Shown: piece by piece, positions 1-7,917 of the stretch
Layout of the letters: each line of letters starts with the position of its first letter
Numbering within the stretch: the stretch's first letter is position 1
DNA from: Dehalobacter sp.
GTDB taxonomy: Bacteria; Bacillota; Desulfitobacteriia; Desulfitobacteriales; Syntrophobotulaceae
Length of the DNA stretch: 64,000 nucleotides
Reading direction: 5' to 3'
Assembly: GCA_023667845.1 (NCBI GenBank)
Contig: JAMPIU010000125.1
Span: 62,001-126,000, forward strand
Position numbers and translations under genes: made by a program
Notes under the pieces: model-generated
What the model was told of the DNA's origin: nothing
Databases searched by the model: none
What the model saw: only the letters and a program-made list of their open reading frames with translations

Positions 1-429
1 CATACGAGCGGCTGTTTCTTCAATCGACAGTCCGGTGTCTATAAATCTCTTCATTACCATCATGATGTTTTCTCCGACTTCAATGATGTGCTTATCCGGA
101 TCATAAAAACGAATGACGTGCTGACCCCACGAATGCTCTAAGAGCGGATGAACATATTCGATATTATTGATCCTGTTTAATTTGGCAGCGAAGGCGTCGA
201 TGTCATCTTCTTCAAAATACAACTCACAGGCATTATTGCCGAAAATAATTTCTTCATACGGCTTATGAATAAAGCCTTGCCAGGAATCTACAGTCTGCAA
301 GACAATGCCTCCTGTCAAGGTAACATTTGCCCCAAAATCAGCAACGACTTCTAATCCTAGAACGTCGTAATAAAACTGCTTTGCTTTTTCCATGTCTCTA
401 ACTGCAATTAGGGTGCAGGTATATTTCAT
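1..429 (-). CDS. VOC (glyoxalase/bleomycin-resistance) family protein, partial
   Basis: Translating the minus strand from the ATG at 429 gives an open frame beginning MKYTCTLIAVRDMEKAKQFY that runs off the left edge, so the C-terminus is missing. The opening beta strand, the 'D-x-x-K-A-x-x-F-Y' helix and the later 'F-Y-D-P-D-K-H-I-I-E-V' strand are typical of vicinal-oxygen-chelate proteins of the lactoylglutathione lyase type. The family binds a divalent metal and includes isomerases, dioxygenases and resistance proteins; the substrate cannot be told here. It lies downstream of the arsenosugar-like genes on the same strand but is separated by about 280 bases, so membership in that operon is uncertain. 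Confidence 0.8.
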   Translation of the reverse strand, partial: MKYTCTLIAVRDMEKAKQFYYDVLGLEVVADFGANVTLTGGIVLQTVDSWQGFIHKPYEEIIFGNNACELYFEEDDIDAFAAKLNRINNIEYVHPLLEHSWGQHVIRFYDPDKHIIEVGENIMMVMKRFIDTGLSIEETAARM

Positions 430-550
430 TCTCGCTATCCTCCAATGTGAGTGTTTAAATTGCTATTATATGGATAATGTGCAGCTCACAACTCTGCAAA
501 ATTAGCTGGTTATAAACATATTGATGCCAATTAAAAGAATCAAAAATCTT

Positions 551-703
551 TTATTCTCGGTTTTCTAAAAGGCGTAAAGCGTGGGATAATATAGTGCTCA
601 AAAGGTCTTTTTCAGCTTGCTCTCTGGCATCCACCTTATATCGAACCGGGCCGCAATGCATGAATATTATGGGATGATGCCCAAAGTTTCCAATTTATAT
701 AGT
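551..703 (-). pseudogene. Possible 3' gene remnant
   Basis: In the gap between the radical SAM gene and the VOC gene, one minus-strand frame stays open for about 50 codons and ends in a peptide with protein-like composition (VDAREQAEKDLLSTILSHAL, then RLLENRE and stop). There is no ribosome binding site, and the only internal ATG would give about 36 residues. It may be the tail of a gene whose 5' part is lost, or a very small gene. I do not recognise the family. Confidence 0.25.
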
Positions 704-711
704 ACCTCGAT

Positions 712-1722
712 TTAAGCCAAAGCGCCACCACAACTTGAACCAACTCCCGCAGTACAAGCATAGCAATGATTATTAAGCATAATTTTACGGTCCTGAAGGG
801 TAGCAAGATTAAAATCCTGAACAAATCTTGGTTGACAATTCAGCCCCAGCATCTGGTTAAAATCGCAGTCATAAAGTTGACCGTCCCATCCCACAGAAAT
901 CAATTCCCGGCACATGACTTTCGATACAGCCGATAGGTTAAAAGCACCGGCCAAATGTGACATATACCTTTCCAGGTTCTGGCTCTCAGTAAGAAAAGTC
1001 AGAAAACGTCCAACCGGAACATTCGTAAGAGTGTGTAAATTATTGAAACGAACTCCGTAACGGTTCAAAAGCTCTCTGCGAAAATCCACTTCAATCATGT
1101 GTTGGGGCGGTGGTAAAAAAGCGCCACCCGGATTATAAACCAGATTAAGCTTTAACTGACTGTTCTCGTTTCCATAGCCTAAATTATTTAATCGCTGAAG
1201 AACCTGAATAGAGGTTTGAAAAACTCCCTTTCCCCTCTGTCTCTCAGTATTCTCTTCTTTGTAACAAGGTAAGGAGGATATTATCTCAACACCTTTACTG
1301 GCGAACAACTGCAGCAGAGGGGCATATTCAGCTAAAGCCAGTACAGTAAGATTTGTCCGAATCATGACATGGCTGCCTATTTTAACTGCCTCATTTAAAA
1401 ACCAGGATAAGTGGGAGTTTAATTCAGGGGCTCCCCCAGTTATATCCAGGTTGGGAATATGATTATCAGCCAGGGCTTGAAGACAAAAAGACATAGTCTG
1501 CTGACTCATAGATTCCCGGCGATGAGGCCCTGCCTCGGCATGACAATGCTTGCAGGACAGGTTGCATACCTTGCCTACATTGACCTGAAGCGTATTGATA
1601 GAATTGCTGCTCCTTAGGGGATATAAATTTACTTCCTTAAGTTTTTCCTTAAACGGTTTGATACCTTTAACAGATTGCAAGCAATTCGGTATTAAATCCG
1701 CTGATTTGTAATAAGATTCCAC
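712..1722 (-). CDS. arsS: ArsS-like radical SAM protein (arsenosugar biosynthesis type)
   Basis: A 336-residue radical SAM enzyme. The SAM/4Fe-4S motif C-x3-C-x2-C is visible at Cys53, Cys57 and Cys60 (VCNLSCKHCHAEAG). The C-terminal part carries further cysteines (YDCDFNQMLG and HCYACTAGVGSSCGGA), the pattern of the DUF3641 tail of ArsS proteins. In characterised arsenosugar pathways ArsS joins the 5'-deoxyadenosyl group of SAM to dimethylated arsenic. The start is GTG at 1722 with an AAGGG-type site upstream. It follows the TVP38 gene by 16 bases and ends the operon. No ArsM methyltransferase is visible in the window, so the real acceptor atom is open. The family call is strong; the substrate is inferred. 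Confidence 0.85.
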   Translation of the reverse strand: MESYYKSADLIPNCLQSVKGIKPFKEKLKEVNLYPLRSSNSINTLQVNVGKVCNLSCKHCHAEAGPHRRESMSQQTMSFCLQALADNHIPNLDITGGAPELNSHLSWFLNEAVKIGSHVMIRTNLTVLALAEYAPLLQLFASKGVEIISSLPCYKEENTERQRGKGVFQTSIQVLQRLNNLGYGNENSQLKLNLVYNPGGAFLPPPQHMIEVDFRRELLNRYGVRFNNLHTLTNVPVGRFLTFLTESQNLERYMSHLAGAFNLSAVSKVMCRELISVGWDGQLYDCDFNQMLGLNCQPRFVQDFNLATLQDRKIMLNNHCYACTAGVGSSCGGALA

Positions 1723-1738
1723 GGTGTGTCACACCCTT

Positions 1739-2425
1739 TTAGTTACTATGCTTTTTCTCCCACATTTGCCGTAAGACAAATATGACTATACTTAATGAAA
1801 ACAGTATCAGAAGTCCGAAGACAAATGTTCTTACACTACCCACCAACATTCCTCCCACATAGGAATAAATAATTGTGGCCGGGAGCTGGCCTAGGCCCGT
1901 GGCCCAAAAGAATTCCCAGAAGCCCATTGAGGTTAAGCCAGCTGCATAGCTGACTATATCAAAAGAGACAAAAGGCAGCAAACGGGCTACTAATACTGCC
2001 CATTTCCCATACTTTTCAAAGAAAACATCAACCTGCTTGAGTACAGAACGGGTGGTTAGTTTTTCTGCAACCGTCCGGCCATAGATGCGGGCAATGGCAA
2101 AGCATAGAGCCGCTCCTGCCATAGCGCTGCTCCATGACAATATTGCTCCTTTAATCCAGCCGAATAATCCGGCATTGGCAAAGGTTATCACGAAAGCCGG
2201 AAGGGGTGCAATTAATGATTGAAAGACCATCAGAAAAAAGGATACAATCGGTGCCCATATGCCGAACGACAGAATGTACTCCTTTGCTGCTGGTATATTA
2301 ACCATAGATAAGATAAAGATCGCCTTGTTTACCGCGGAATGAACCGGCTGTACAAAATAGTAACTGCCGACAATCAACGCTAAAACACCTATTTTAATAG
2401 TCCAGTTTTTATATCTCCTGTCCAT
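1739..2425 (-). CDS. TVP38/TMEM64 family membrane protein
   Basis: A 228-residue polytopic membrane protein with an N-terminal transmembrane segment (about residues 10-28) and the SNARE-associated/VTT domain (about residues 55-190). The domain contains a glycine-rich stretch (NAGLFGWIKGAILSWSSAMAGA) followed by an ARIYGR motif. Relatives (TVP38, DedA, YdjZ) are membrane proteins implicated in lipid scrambling or transport of lipid-linked compounds. It sits 3 bases from the DUF2064 gene and 16 bases from the radical SAM gene, inside the arsenosugar-like operon. A role in moving a lipid-linked product is inference. Confidence 0.85.
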   Translation of the reverse strand: MDRRYKNWTIKIGVLALIVGSYYFVQPVHSAVNKAIFILSMVNIPAAKEYILSFGIWAPIVSFFLMVFQSLIAPLPAFVITFANAGLFGWIKGAILSWSSAMAGAALCFAIARIYGRTVAEKLTTRSVLKQVDVFFEKYGKWAVLVARLLPFVSFDIVSYAAGLTSMGFWEFFWATGLGQLPATIIYSYVGGMLVGSVRTFVFGLLILFSLSIVIFVLRQMWEKKHSN

Positions 2426-2428
2426 AAT

Positions 2429-3133
2429 TCAACTCCCTTCGGCCAAACTAAAATCTAAGCTATATTTTTGCACTAACAATTCTGCAATCCTGTACGACTG
2501 CAATCCCTTATATGTTTCTTTTCCCGCTAAGCCCCGCCGATAGTAAGCCAGCATGTCTTCCCATGTATCAATGTCCTGCAAGCTTTCCAGTAGCGAATAG
2601 GTAAGCCCCTTATCTCTTACAGCCTGCAGAGTCCTTTTCAGCACTTCAGATGTGCTCCAGGGTATACCACAAAAAAGATCGCGACAATTTTTCTTTAAGC
2701 CTATTAGATAATAACCACCGTCTTGGGCGGGTCCTAAGACAACATCAACTTCCCTAAGCCTGTCAAAGGCCTCTTCCAGAACTGCCCTGCTGATTTCGGG
2801 AATATCTGAGCCGATGATTAAAATGGACTGATAGTGTGACAAGCCCTCCTCTGCAATGTTTTGCATTCTTTCTCCTAAACAATTCCCTTGCTGCAATCGT
2901 TCCTGAAAATGATAGTCATCCCAAATAGCCAGATTTGGCGACTGCAAATCGGCTAATGAAGAGTACCAATAAACGTAACCGGGTAGTCCTGTGCTGTTTA
3001 CGGTATTCAGAATATCTCTAAGACTGGCTTGGTGGAAAGCGGCACTTTCCTCGTCGGTGATTACACGTTGAAGACGAGTTTTAGTATAGCCGGGATGTGG
3101 TATTTTGCTCATGACGGCAATCACTTTTTTCAT
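2429..3133 (-). CDS. TIGR04282-type glycosyltransferase (DUF2064)
   Basis: A 234-residue soluble protein with a nucleotide-diphospho-sugar transferase fold. Visible landmarks are the N-terminal 'K-x-P-x-P-G-x-T-K-T-R-L' segment, the metal/nucleotide region IIGSDIPEIS, and GPAQDGGYYLIGL followed by IPWSTSEVLKRTL. NCBI models group such proteins as arsenosugar biosynthesis glycosyltransferases because they co-occur with ArsS; the biochemistry of this subgroup is poorly known. The start overlaps the end of the upstream GT2 gene by 4 bases (ATGA-type), so the two are probably translationally coupled and act in sequence. Confidence 0.85.
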   Translation of the reverse strand: MKKVIAVMSKIPHPGYTKTRLQRVITDEESAAFHQASLRDILNTVNSTGLPGYVYWYSSLADLQSPNLAIWDDYHFQERLQQGNCLGERMQNIAEEGLSHYQSILIIGSDIPEISRAVLEEAFDRLREVDVVLGPAQDGGYYLIGLKKNCRDLFCGIPWSTSEVLKRTLQAVRDKGLTYSLLESLQDIDTWEDMLAYYRRGLAGKETYKGLQSYRIAELLVQKYSLDFSLAEGS

Positions 3134-3816
3134 GACTTCTCCCTATACCTTAAGACGAGTAATTCAGGATTTACCCCAAGTTTATAAAGTAATTTCAGCA
3201 TCTGCATTTTACAGATGGTTCGGAACAATCCGCGGTTGCGAAAACGTCTGCTGCTCGTTACGACTTTACCCTCAATAACAAAGGCTTCGCCAAACCGGCG
3301 CATCCTTTTGGAGAACTCCATATCCTCCATGATAGGTATGGGAGGAAATCTTCCCGCTCTCTGAAAGGTTTCCTTTCTGCAGTAGATAACCTGATCGCCA
3401 TAGCAGCTGGAAAAAAAGCGGCTGCGAAGGTTAGAAAAAAAAGCCAACATTCTGTAAAACGTGTCATCATAATCAAAAGCCATTGTACAGCAGCCCCATG
3501 TAGCACCGGCATCAAGAGCGGCTTCAATATCTGCGAAAATTCTGCTTTCAAAATCTGTATCGGCATGCAAAAAAATCAGCGCCTCGCCTCGGCTAACATC
3601 GGCACCGGCGTTTAACTGTGTTCCTCTTCCGCGTTGAGCCGAAATTAGTCGAACCGGATATCTGCTGCATATTTGTCGCGTGTTATCCTTACTCCCACCA
3701 TCTACGACTATAACTTCAAGCTCTGATAGATATTGCAGCTTTTCCAGGAGATCAGCAATCTTCTGTTCCTCGTTCAAAGTTGGAATAACTACCGATATTC
3801 GTGGGAAAATTGGCAC
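3130..3816 (-). CDS. TIGR04283-type family 2 glycosyltransferase
   Basis: A 228-residue GT-A glycosyltransferase. The nucleotide-sugar site is visible as VVIPTLNEEQKIADLLEKL, VVDGGSKDNT and the metal-binding FLHADTDF. A later PPIPIMEDMEFSKRMRRFG segment supplies the usual ED acceptor-side motif. The start is GTG at 3816 with a GGAGG-type site nine bases upstream. It overlaps the 3' end of the C_GCAxxG_C_C gene by 65 bases, longer than ordinary coupling. The pairing with a DUF2064 transferase and ArsS is the known arsenosugar gene association. The sugar donor and acceptor are not known. Confidence 0.85.
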   Translation of the reverse strand: MPIFPRISVVIPTLNEEQKIADLLEKLQYLSELEVIVVDGGSKDNTRQICSRYPVRLISAQRGRGTQLNAGADVSRGEALIFLHADTDFESRIFADIEAALDAGATWGCCTMAFDYDDTFYRMLAFFSNLRSRFFSSCYGDQVIYCRKETFQRAGRFPPIPIMEDMEFSKRMRRFGEAFVIEGKVVTSSRRFRNRGLFRTICKMQMLKLLYKLGVNPELLVLRYREKS

Positions 3817-4225
3817 ACTCCTGTTCCTCCCATACCTTGATAAGGATACTTACTGACTGTATTGTTAGTTCTATACACCCCGTATTGCCGATATTTCGCC
3901 AAAAACCATGTTTCTTGCGCAAAACACGGCAGCAGGTTGACCCAAAGACCCGTGAAAACTCCGTGTGCAGCCTCTGCGCTATTGCCTCCCCTTGGTTCAG
4001 ATTATACTTTTCCGATATAATACCGGAAAACATGACCATACCGACTAGACTTCCGCAAGTACAGCCGCTGCCCATTCCGCGAGTGAATAATGCCGCCGCT
4101 CCGTACGTATCTTCATTGAGTTTGATGTTAAAAACCTGACTGGCGGCGTATAGAACAGACTGGCAACAATTGAAACCATCTTTCATATGTTCACGAACGA
4201 GCACTTCAGCAGTTTTCTCCAACAC
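3752..4225 (-). CDS. C_GCAxxG_C_C family redox protein
   Basis: A 157-residue protein with the cysteine pattern of the C_GCAxxG_C_C family: Cys20-Cys21 (GFNCCQS), Cys55 and Cys57 (GSGCTCGS), Cys98-Cys99 (STCCR) and Cys117 (NTGC). Family members are small proteins thought to bind a metal centre or act in redox chemistry; none of the exact functions is settled. The last residues after about 145 overlap the following glycosyltransferase in another frame. The extra vicinal cysteines suggest thiol or metalloid handling next to the rhodanese and ArsS-like genes, but that is inference. Confidence 0.8.
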   Translation of the reverse strand: MLEKTAEVLVREHMKDGFNCCQSVLYAASQVFNIKLNEDTYGAAALFTRGMGSGCTCGSLVGMVMFSGIISEKYNLNQGEAIAQRLHTEFSRVFGSTCCRVLRKKHGFWRNIGNTGCIELTIQSVSILIKVWEEQECANFPTNIGSYSNFERGTEDC

Positions 4226-5159
4226 TGCATTCCCTGTCCTTCCTTCGATGAATTAACCAGAACCAACCACCATATAAACTGCAAAAGCTGACTAAAAACG
4301 CAAAGATAAGAGAAGCCGCAAAGGCTGGCCCTTTGTCGACTCCATAGGTCGAAAGCAGAAAAACATAAGCCCCCTCCCGTACCCCATACCCGTTGATACC
4401 CAAGGGAATCATGGATAAGGCGGAGATGGCCGGAATTATATAGATCACCTCTATAAAACTAAGCTCCGTGATATTTAAAGCCCTAAAAATCGTGTAATTT
4501 ACTCCCACCACCGTTAACTGGAACAGAACCGAAAGTGCCCCCACTAAAAAAACCTTTCTCCAATGCTCTTTGAGTGAACCTCCATGCTGGCACAATCCAA
4601 CTAGAAACCGTGCGCAACGCCCCTTTTTCTTTAGGAGAAAGCCGGGCGGACTGGCCAGAGCAATTAGCATAGTTAACCCTGAAGAGACTATAATTAAAAT
4701 AATAAACAAACCGTTGACCTGTAAACTCATCTGCCTTGCAAACGAACTTGCCAGGACTCCGGTGACTGCCAAACCAAAGGTGGCAAGTATGCGTTCCACT
4801 GTAATAGATGCAGCGGCTCCCGCCATATCCCCCAGCCTTTTTCCGGTAAGAATTATGCGGATACTGTCCCCTCCGATACTTGATGGCAAAAAGTTATTCG
4901 CAAAAATGCCTATCCAGTAAAACATCCATAAATCCTTAAAAATTGTTTTAAAACCTTGGGCCCGCAATAAAATCTGCCATTTGACCGTACTTACATACAT
5001 GGACAGGAAAATAAGCAGAATGGCTGGAAGAAGCCAGGTAATTCTGGCTTCTTCCAGTACATGCCTTAACTGCGACCAATCAATGGTATAAACCAGCCAG
5101 GATAAGAGGCCCAGTGAAACAACAGTTTTAAGAAGTATCGCTTGATTTTTTTTTAACAT
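4206..5159 (-). CDS. LPG-synthase-type transmembrane protein (UPF0104)
   Basis: A 317-residue integral membrane protein with about eight predicted transmembrane segments. Conserved family features include NFLPSSIGGDSIRIILTGK near residue 90 and GINGYGVREGAYVFLLSTYG near residue 255. These match the lysylphosphatidylglycerol synthetase/glycosyltransferase AglD membrane family, without the soluble aminoacyl-transferase domain of MprF. The start lies 2 bases from the end of the rhodanese gene. In glycosyltransferase operons such proteins are suspected to flip or transfer lipid-linked substrates; that role is inferred here. Confidence 0.8.
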   Translation of the reverse strand: MLKKNQAILLKTVVSLGLLSWLVYTIDWSQLRHVLEEARITWLLPAILLIFLSMYVSTVKWQILLRAQGFKTIFKDLWMFYWIGIFANNFLPSSIGGDSIRIILTGKRLGDMAGAAASITVERILATFGLAVTGVLASSFARQMSLQVNGLFIILIIVSSGLTMLIALASPPGFLLKKKGRCARFLVGLCQHGGSLKEHWRKVFLVGALSVLFQLTVVGVNYTIFRALNITELSFIEVIYIIPAISALSMIPLGINGYGVREGAYVFLLSTYGVDKGPAFAASLIFAFLVSFCSLYGGWFWLIHRRKDRECSVGENC

Positions 5160-5161
5160 CC

Positions 5162-6112
5162 CTATTTTTCAAGAGGCAGATTTTTATTTCCTGACCACTC
5201 ATAAAATGACGCATCATAATTACGGGCTTTTTCAAAACCAACCATTTTTAAAACCATAGCCATATGCCCTGAACGAATCCCTTTGGTGCAATAAGTTACG
5301 ATCGTATCATCAGTTTTTAATCCTGCACCGGTAAAGAGAGCTTTCAGTTCTTGGGAACTTTTTAATGTTCCGTCGTTATTAAACATTTCTTCAAAGGCTA
5401 GGTGAATGGCTCCCGGTAGGTGTCCGCCCCGTGCCTCACCAAAGTCTGTAGCGCCAGCCCATTCTTTGTCTGTGCGAACATCCACAATCTTGATGTTTTT
5501 CTGGTTGGCCACAATCCAGTCTTGTGTCGCATTAATCTGTTCATCAAGCGCGGATATGCTGAAAGTCACAGGAATAGGGCTTACCTGAGCATTATTTATA
5601 GCCCCACCGGCATTCTTCCAAGCCGATAAACCGCCATCAAGAATTTTGACGTTTTTTATTCCGGCTACATTAAAAGTCCAAAGTACGCGGCCTTCCTCAC
5701 CCCAGCCCGGTGGTTGGCCATAAACCACTGCCATTTTGTCTCCATTCACTCCTAATTTACCGATGGCTGCTGCCAGTTCTTCCTTTGGTAAAAGTGTACC
5801 CCAGGCAGGATCCCCCGGTTTTCCTTTGACATTGGCAAAGGTTTGCCATACCGCATTCACAGCTCCCGGAATATGTCCATCGGCATATTCTTTGTCTGTT
5901 CTAACATCGATTACAACGGTTTTTTCTAAATTAGCCTTCAACCAGTCGGCATTCACAAATAGCGTGGCTTTTTGTTCGTCAATCCGGTCAGTCTGTTGAG
6001 TGGGAGCCGATTCAGGTCCAGGCGTGGCAGTCGGAGCGTTCTTACCGCAAGCCGCAAGACTAAGGACTAGAATTAAAGCCATAAATAAAACAAATACTCT
6101 TTTAAATCTCAT
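5162..6112 (-). CDS. Lipoprotein with two rhodanese domains (sulfurtransferase)
   Basis: About 316 residues from the ATG at 6112. This start has an AGGAG site 10 bases upstream; the in-frame TTG at 6121 is too close to that site. The N-terminus is a lipoprotein signal with lipobox LAAC (Cys22), so the protein is anchored outside the membrane. Two rhodanese domains follow. The first (about 50-165) has Gly at the catalytic position (VVYGQPPGWG) and is probably inactive. The second (about 195-310) keeps the catalytic cysteine in TYCTKGIRSGH (Cys275). This is the thiosulfate/mercaptopyruvate sulfurtransferase layout. It leads the arsenosugar-like operon. Confidence 0.9.
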   Translation of the reverse strand: MRFKRVFVLFMALILVLSLAACGKNAPTATPGPESAPTQQTDRIDEQKATLFVNADWLKANLEKTVVIDVRTDKEYADGHIPGAVNAVWQTFANVKGKPGDPAWGTLLPKEELAAAIGKLGVNGDKMAVVYGQPPGWGEEGRVLWTFNVAGIKNVKILDGGLSAWKNAGGAINNAQVSPIPVTFSISALDEQINATQDWIVANQKNIKIVDVRTDKEWAGATDFGEARGGHLPGAIHLAFEEMFNNDGTLKSSQELKALFTGAGLKTDDTIVTYCTKGIRSGHMAMVLKMVGFEKARNYDASFYEWSGNKNLPLEK

Positions 6113-6164
6113 ATTTTCCAATCTCCTTCGGACCTTTCATCCATTTAGTGTTAGTACAAGTTTA

Positions 6165-6199
6165 AGTATAGCAGGCAGATGATTAATTAAAAATACATA
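6165..6199 (-). promoter_or_regulatory. Candidate extended -10 promoter of the arsenosugar-like operon
   Basis: On the minus strand a TGCTATACT sequence (extended -10, complement at 6165-6173) lies about 50 bases upstream of the rhodanese ATG. The -35 region is poor (TTTTTA), as tolerated in extended -10 promoters. No other promoter-like site is seen within the closely packed genes downstream, so one transcript for the operon is plausible. Confidence 0.35.
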
Positions 6200-6545
6200 T
6201 TATCTATAACGACGATTATATTCCATCGAATTTATCAATTCTTATTACATGTTATAGTTACATTCATCTGGAGTTTCTGTTTCAGACCTGGAGGTTATTG
6301 GTCATTTCGACAGTTTGGAAGCCCTTATGGAAAGTGTTAGGGAACAAAAAAGATGCCGCTTGAAGCTGATGGGGCCTTCGAGGGCAATCTCCGTTTAATT
6401 ACAAGAACAGTTTTCCTATATTTTAACATATTCATTCAGTTTTATTACAGTGACCAAATTTATTACCTGCAGGATAATACCATATGGAGTGTGGATTTTG
6501 AGTGGAAAAATAAGTTTATTTACCAGGCAACTATCAGAGTTTATG

Positions 6546-6720
6546 CTATATTAACAAATCGCTCCGGCTCACTTTGCTGAATATCTTCTTCCCTTCTATC
6601 GCTGAGCTTCCTACATCCCAGGCCAGGAAGAACCCAAGTAGGGCGATTGCAGCTGCAAGCAAGCTTACGGCCGTGAATCCTTTGTTGGCTGTGTTTGATA
6701 GGGAATATATAATTCTCCAA
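6546..6720 (-). pseudogene. 3' remnant of a membrane protein gene
   Basis: A minus-strand frame without a start codon encodes a peptide of about 55 residues containing one good transmembrane segment (VSLLAAAIALLGFFLAW), a charged tail and then a stop. A longer frame shifted against it is open over 6541-6783 but has an implausible composition. The simplest reading is the C-terminal end of a deleted membrane protein gene. The family is not recognisable. Confidence 0.3.
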
Positions 6721-6869
6721 TATATCCTTCATTTTATATTCCCATAACAACTGCCAGATCATTTGGCAAATTCCCTGCATCACAGATAGTTCAGGGTGGC
6801 TTTTCAGAGGTAAAAAAACCCTATCCTCTATAGAAAAGAAAAATCTTCGTTGTGAAGATAAATATTAAT

Positions 6870-7838
6870 TTATACTAACTCTCCATACATAGGCGGTACT
6901 TTTGTCCAACCTTTCGCTTTTCCGTATACCAGAATTTTATCATACGTACTCATTTCGACTTTGAATAGATCGATGAATATTTCGCGCAGGTGATCATTTC
7001 TTACCGTTTCTAATACGGCTCTCATGTGCAGGTCCACAGAATCCTGAATCCCTGCGAGAAGTATTCTATACATAAATATATCTTCCATGGCTTCCGGATC
7101 TACGCGTTGCACGATTTTAGCAGGTGGTCTTTCAGGTACAGGGACATTGTATTTTAGAGACAGTTGCTCAAATAGCTCGATCTGCTTTTTGAGAATTTTA
7201 ATTCCCATCTCCAACATTACTTTAAAGCTCGGGTCATGGGCAAAACTTCCGTAAAACTGGGTTAACTCCAACTGGTCATATCTAAAATTCAGATGATCCC
7301 AGATATGGAAGGCTTCACTGACTGATAACTCCTCTTTTTTCATGGGTTTGGGGGGCTTATAAGCCGGGGGGTTGTCCTCCCAGCTTTTAAGTTTTCCATA
7401 CTTATATAAGAGCTGAAACTGTGAAGCGTGGCCTAAAAGGGCCTCTTTAAACAGTTCCCTCACACGATCATTCGTCGTCGAGGTCCGATAAGCCCTAGCT
7501 AAAGCATACATTTCAGTTACTAGATCTTCAAATATTTTTCTGTAAATAAATTTGTCTGTAAGCTCATCGACCTTTTTGTCAATCTTAAGATCCGCAGCAG
7601 GTCTCTTGGGTAAAGTTACCGAATAGCGGGCTGCTTCCTCCTCCAAAATCTTTGATTCCTTTAAAAAGGTACTCAAGAATTGATTGAGTAGAAGATCGAA
7701 ATCACGGTCATGAATAAAGTTTTTATACATCTGAAATGTTTCTATACTTCCATAGCGAGCTCTAAGAGTATTCCATAAATTGAACGCTGTAATAATATCA
7801 ACTGTTTCCAGGCTGTTTCTTTTAAAAATTGATACCAA
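6870..7838 (-). CDS. DUF3231-like two-repeat ferritin-like protein (copy 2)
   Basis: About 322 residues, almost wholly helical, built of two related halves. The first half begins AFNLWNTLRARYGSIETFQMY and ends at KLKSWEDNPPAYK. The second begins AFHIWDHLNFRYDQLELTQFY and ends at KAKGWTKVPPMYGEL. This doubled helical-bundle layout fits DUF3231-type proteins of Firmicutes; the function is unknown. The TTG at 7838 is preferred because the GTG at 7847 lies inside the GGAGGTG ribosome site, and the paralogue upstream has the same arrangement. It is the downstream copy of a tandem pair. Confidence 0.7.
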   Translation of the reverse strand: MVSIFKRNSLETVDIITAFNLWNTLRARYGSIETFQMYKNFIHDRDFDLLLNQFLSTFLKESKILEEEAARYSVTLPKRPAADLKIDKKVDELTDKFIYRKIFEDLVTEMYALARAYRTSTTNDRVRELFKEALLGHASQFQLLYKYGKLKSWEDNPPAYKPPKPMKKEELSVSEAFHIWDHLNFRYDQLELTQFYGSFAHDPSFKVMLEMGIKILKKQIELFEQLSLKYNVPVPERPPAKIVQRVDPEAMEDIFMYRILLAGIQDSVDLHMRAVLETVRNDHLREIFIDLFKVEMSTYDKILVYGKAKGWTKVPPMYGELV

Positions 7839-7917
7839 ATCAGTCACCTCCGATTATGCTTATTTCTTGAATACTGTTGTTTAGTTTGAAGCAAATATCA
7901 ATATAGTATTCACTAGT

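Larger units (their letters stand above)
6122..6869. other. Intergenic stretch with decayed sequence
   Basis: About 750 bases without a convincing complete gene. The part near 6113-6260 holds the promoter of the rhodanese operon. Near 6285-6400 a plus-strand frame reads like protein (LEVIGHFDSLEALMESVREQ) before a stop, and on the minus strand 6546-6720 encodes a membrane-segment tail listed separately. Both look like remnants of lost genes. Confidence 0.4.

Noticed and set aside
636-824. A 62-codon minus frame overlapping the end of arsS
   Set aside because: It overlaps the conserved CGGA-rich ArsS C-terminus in another frame and lacks a start site.
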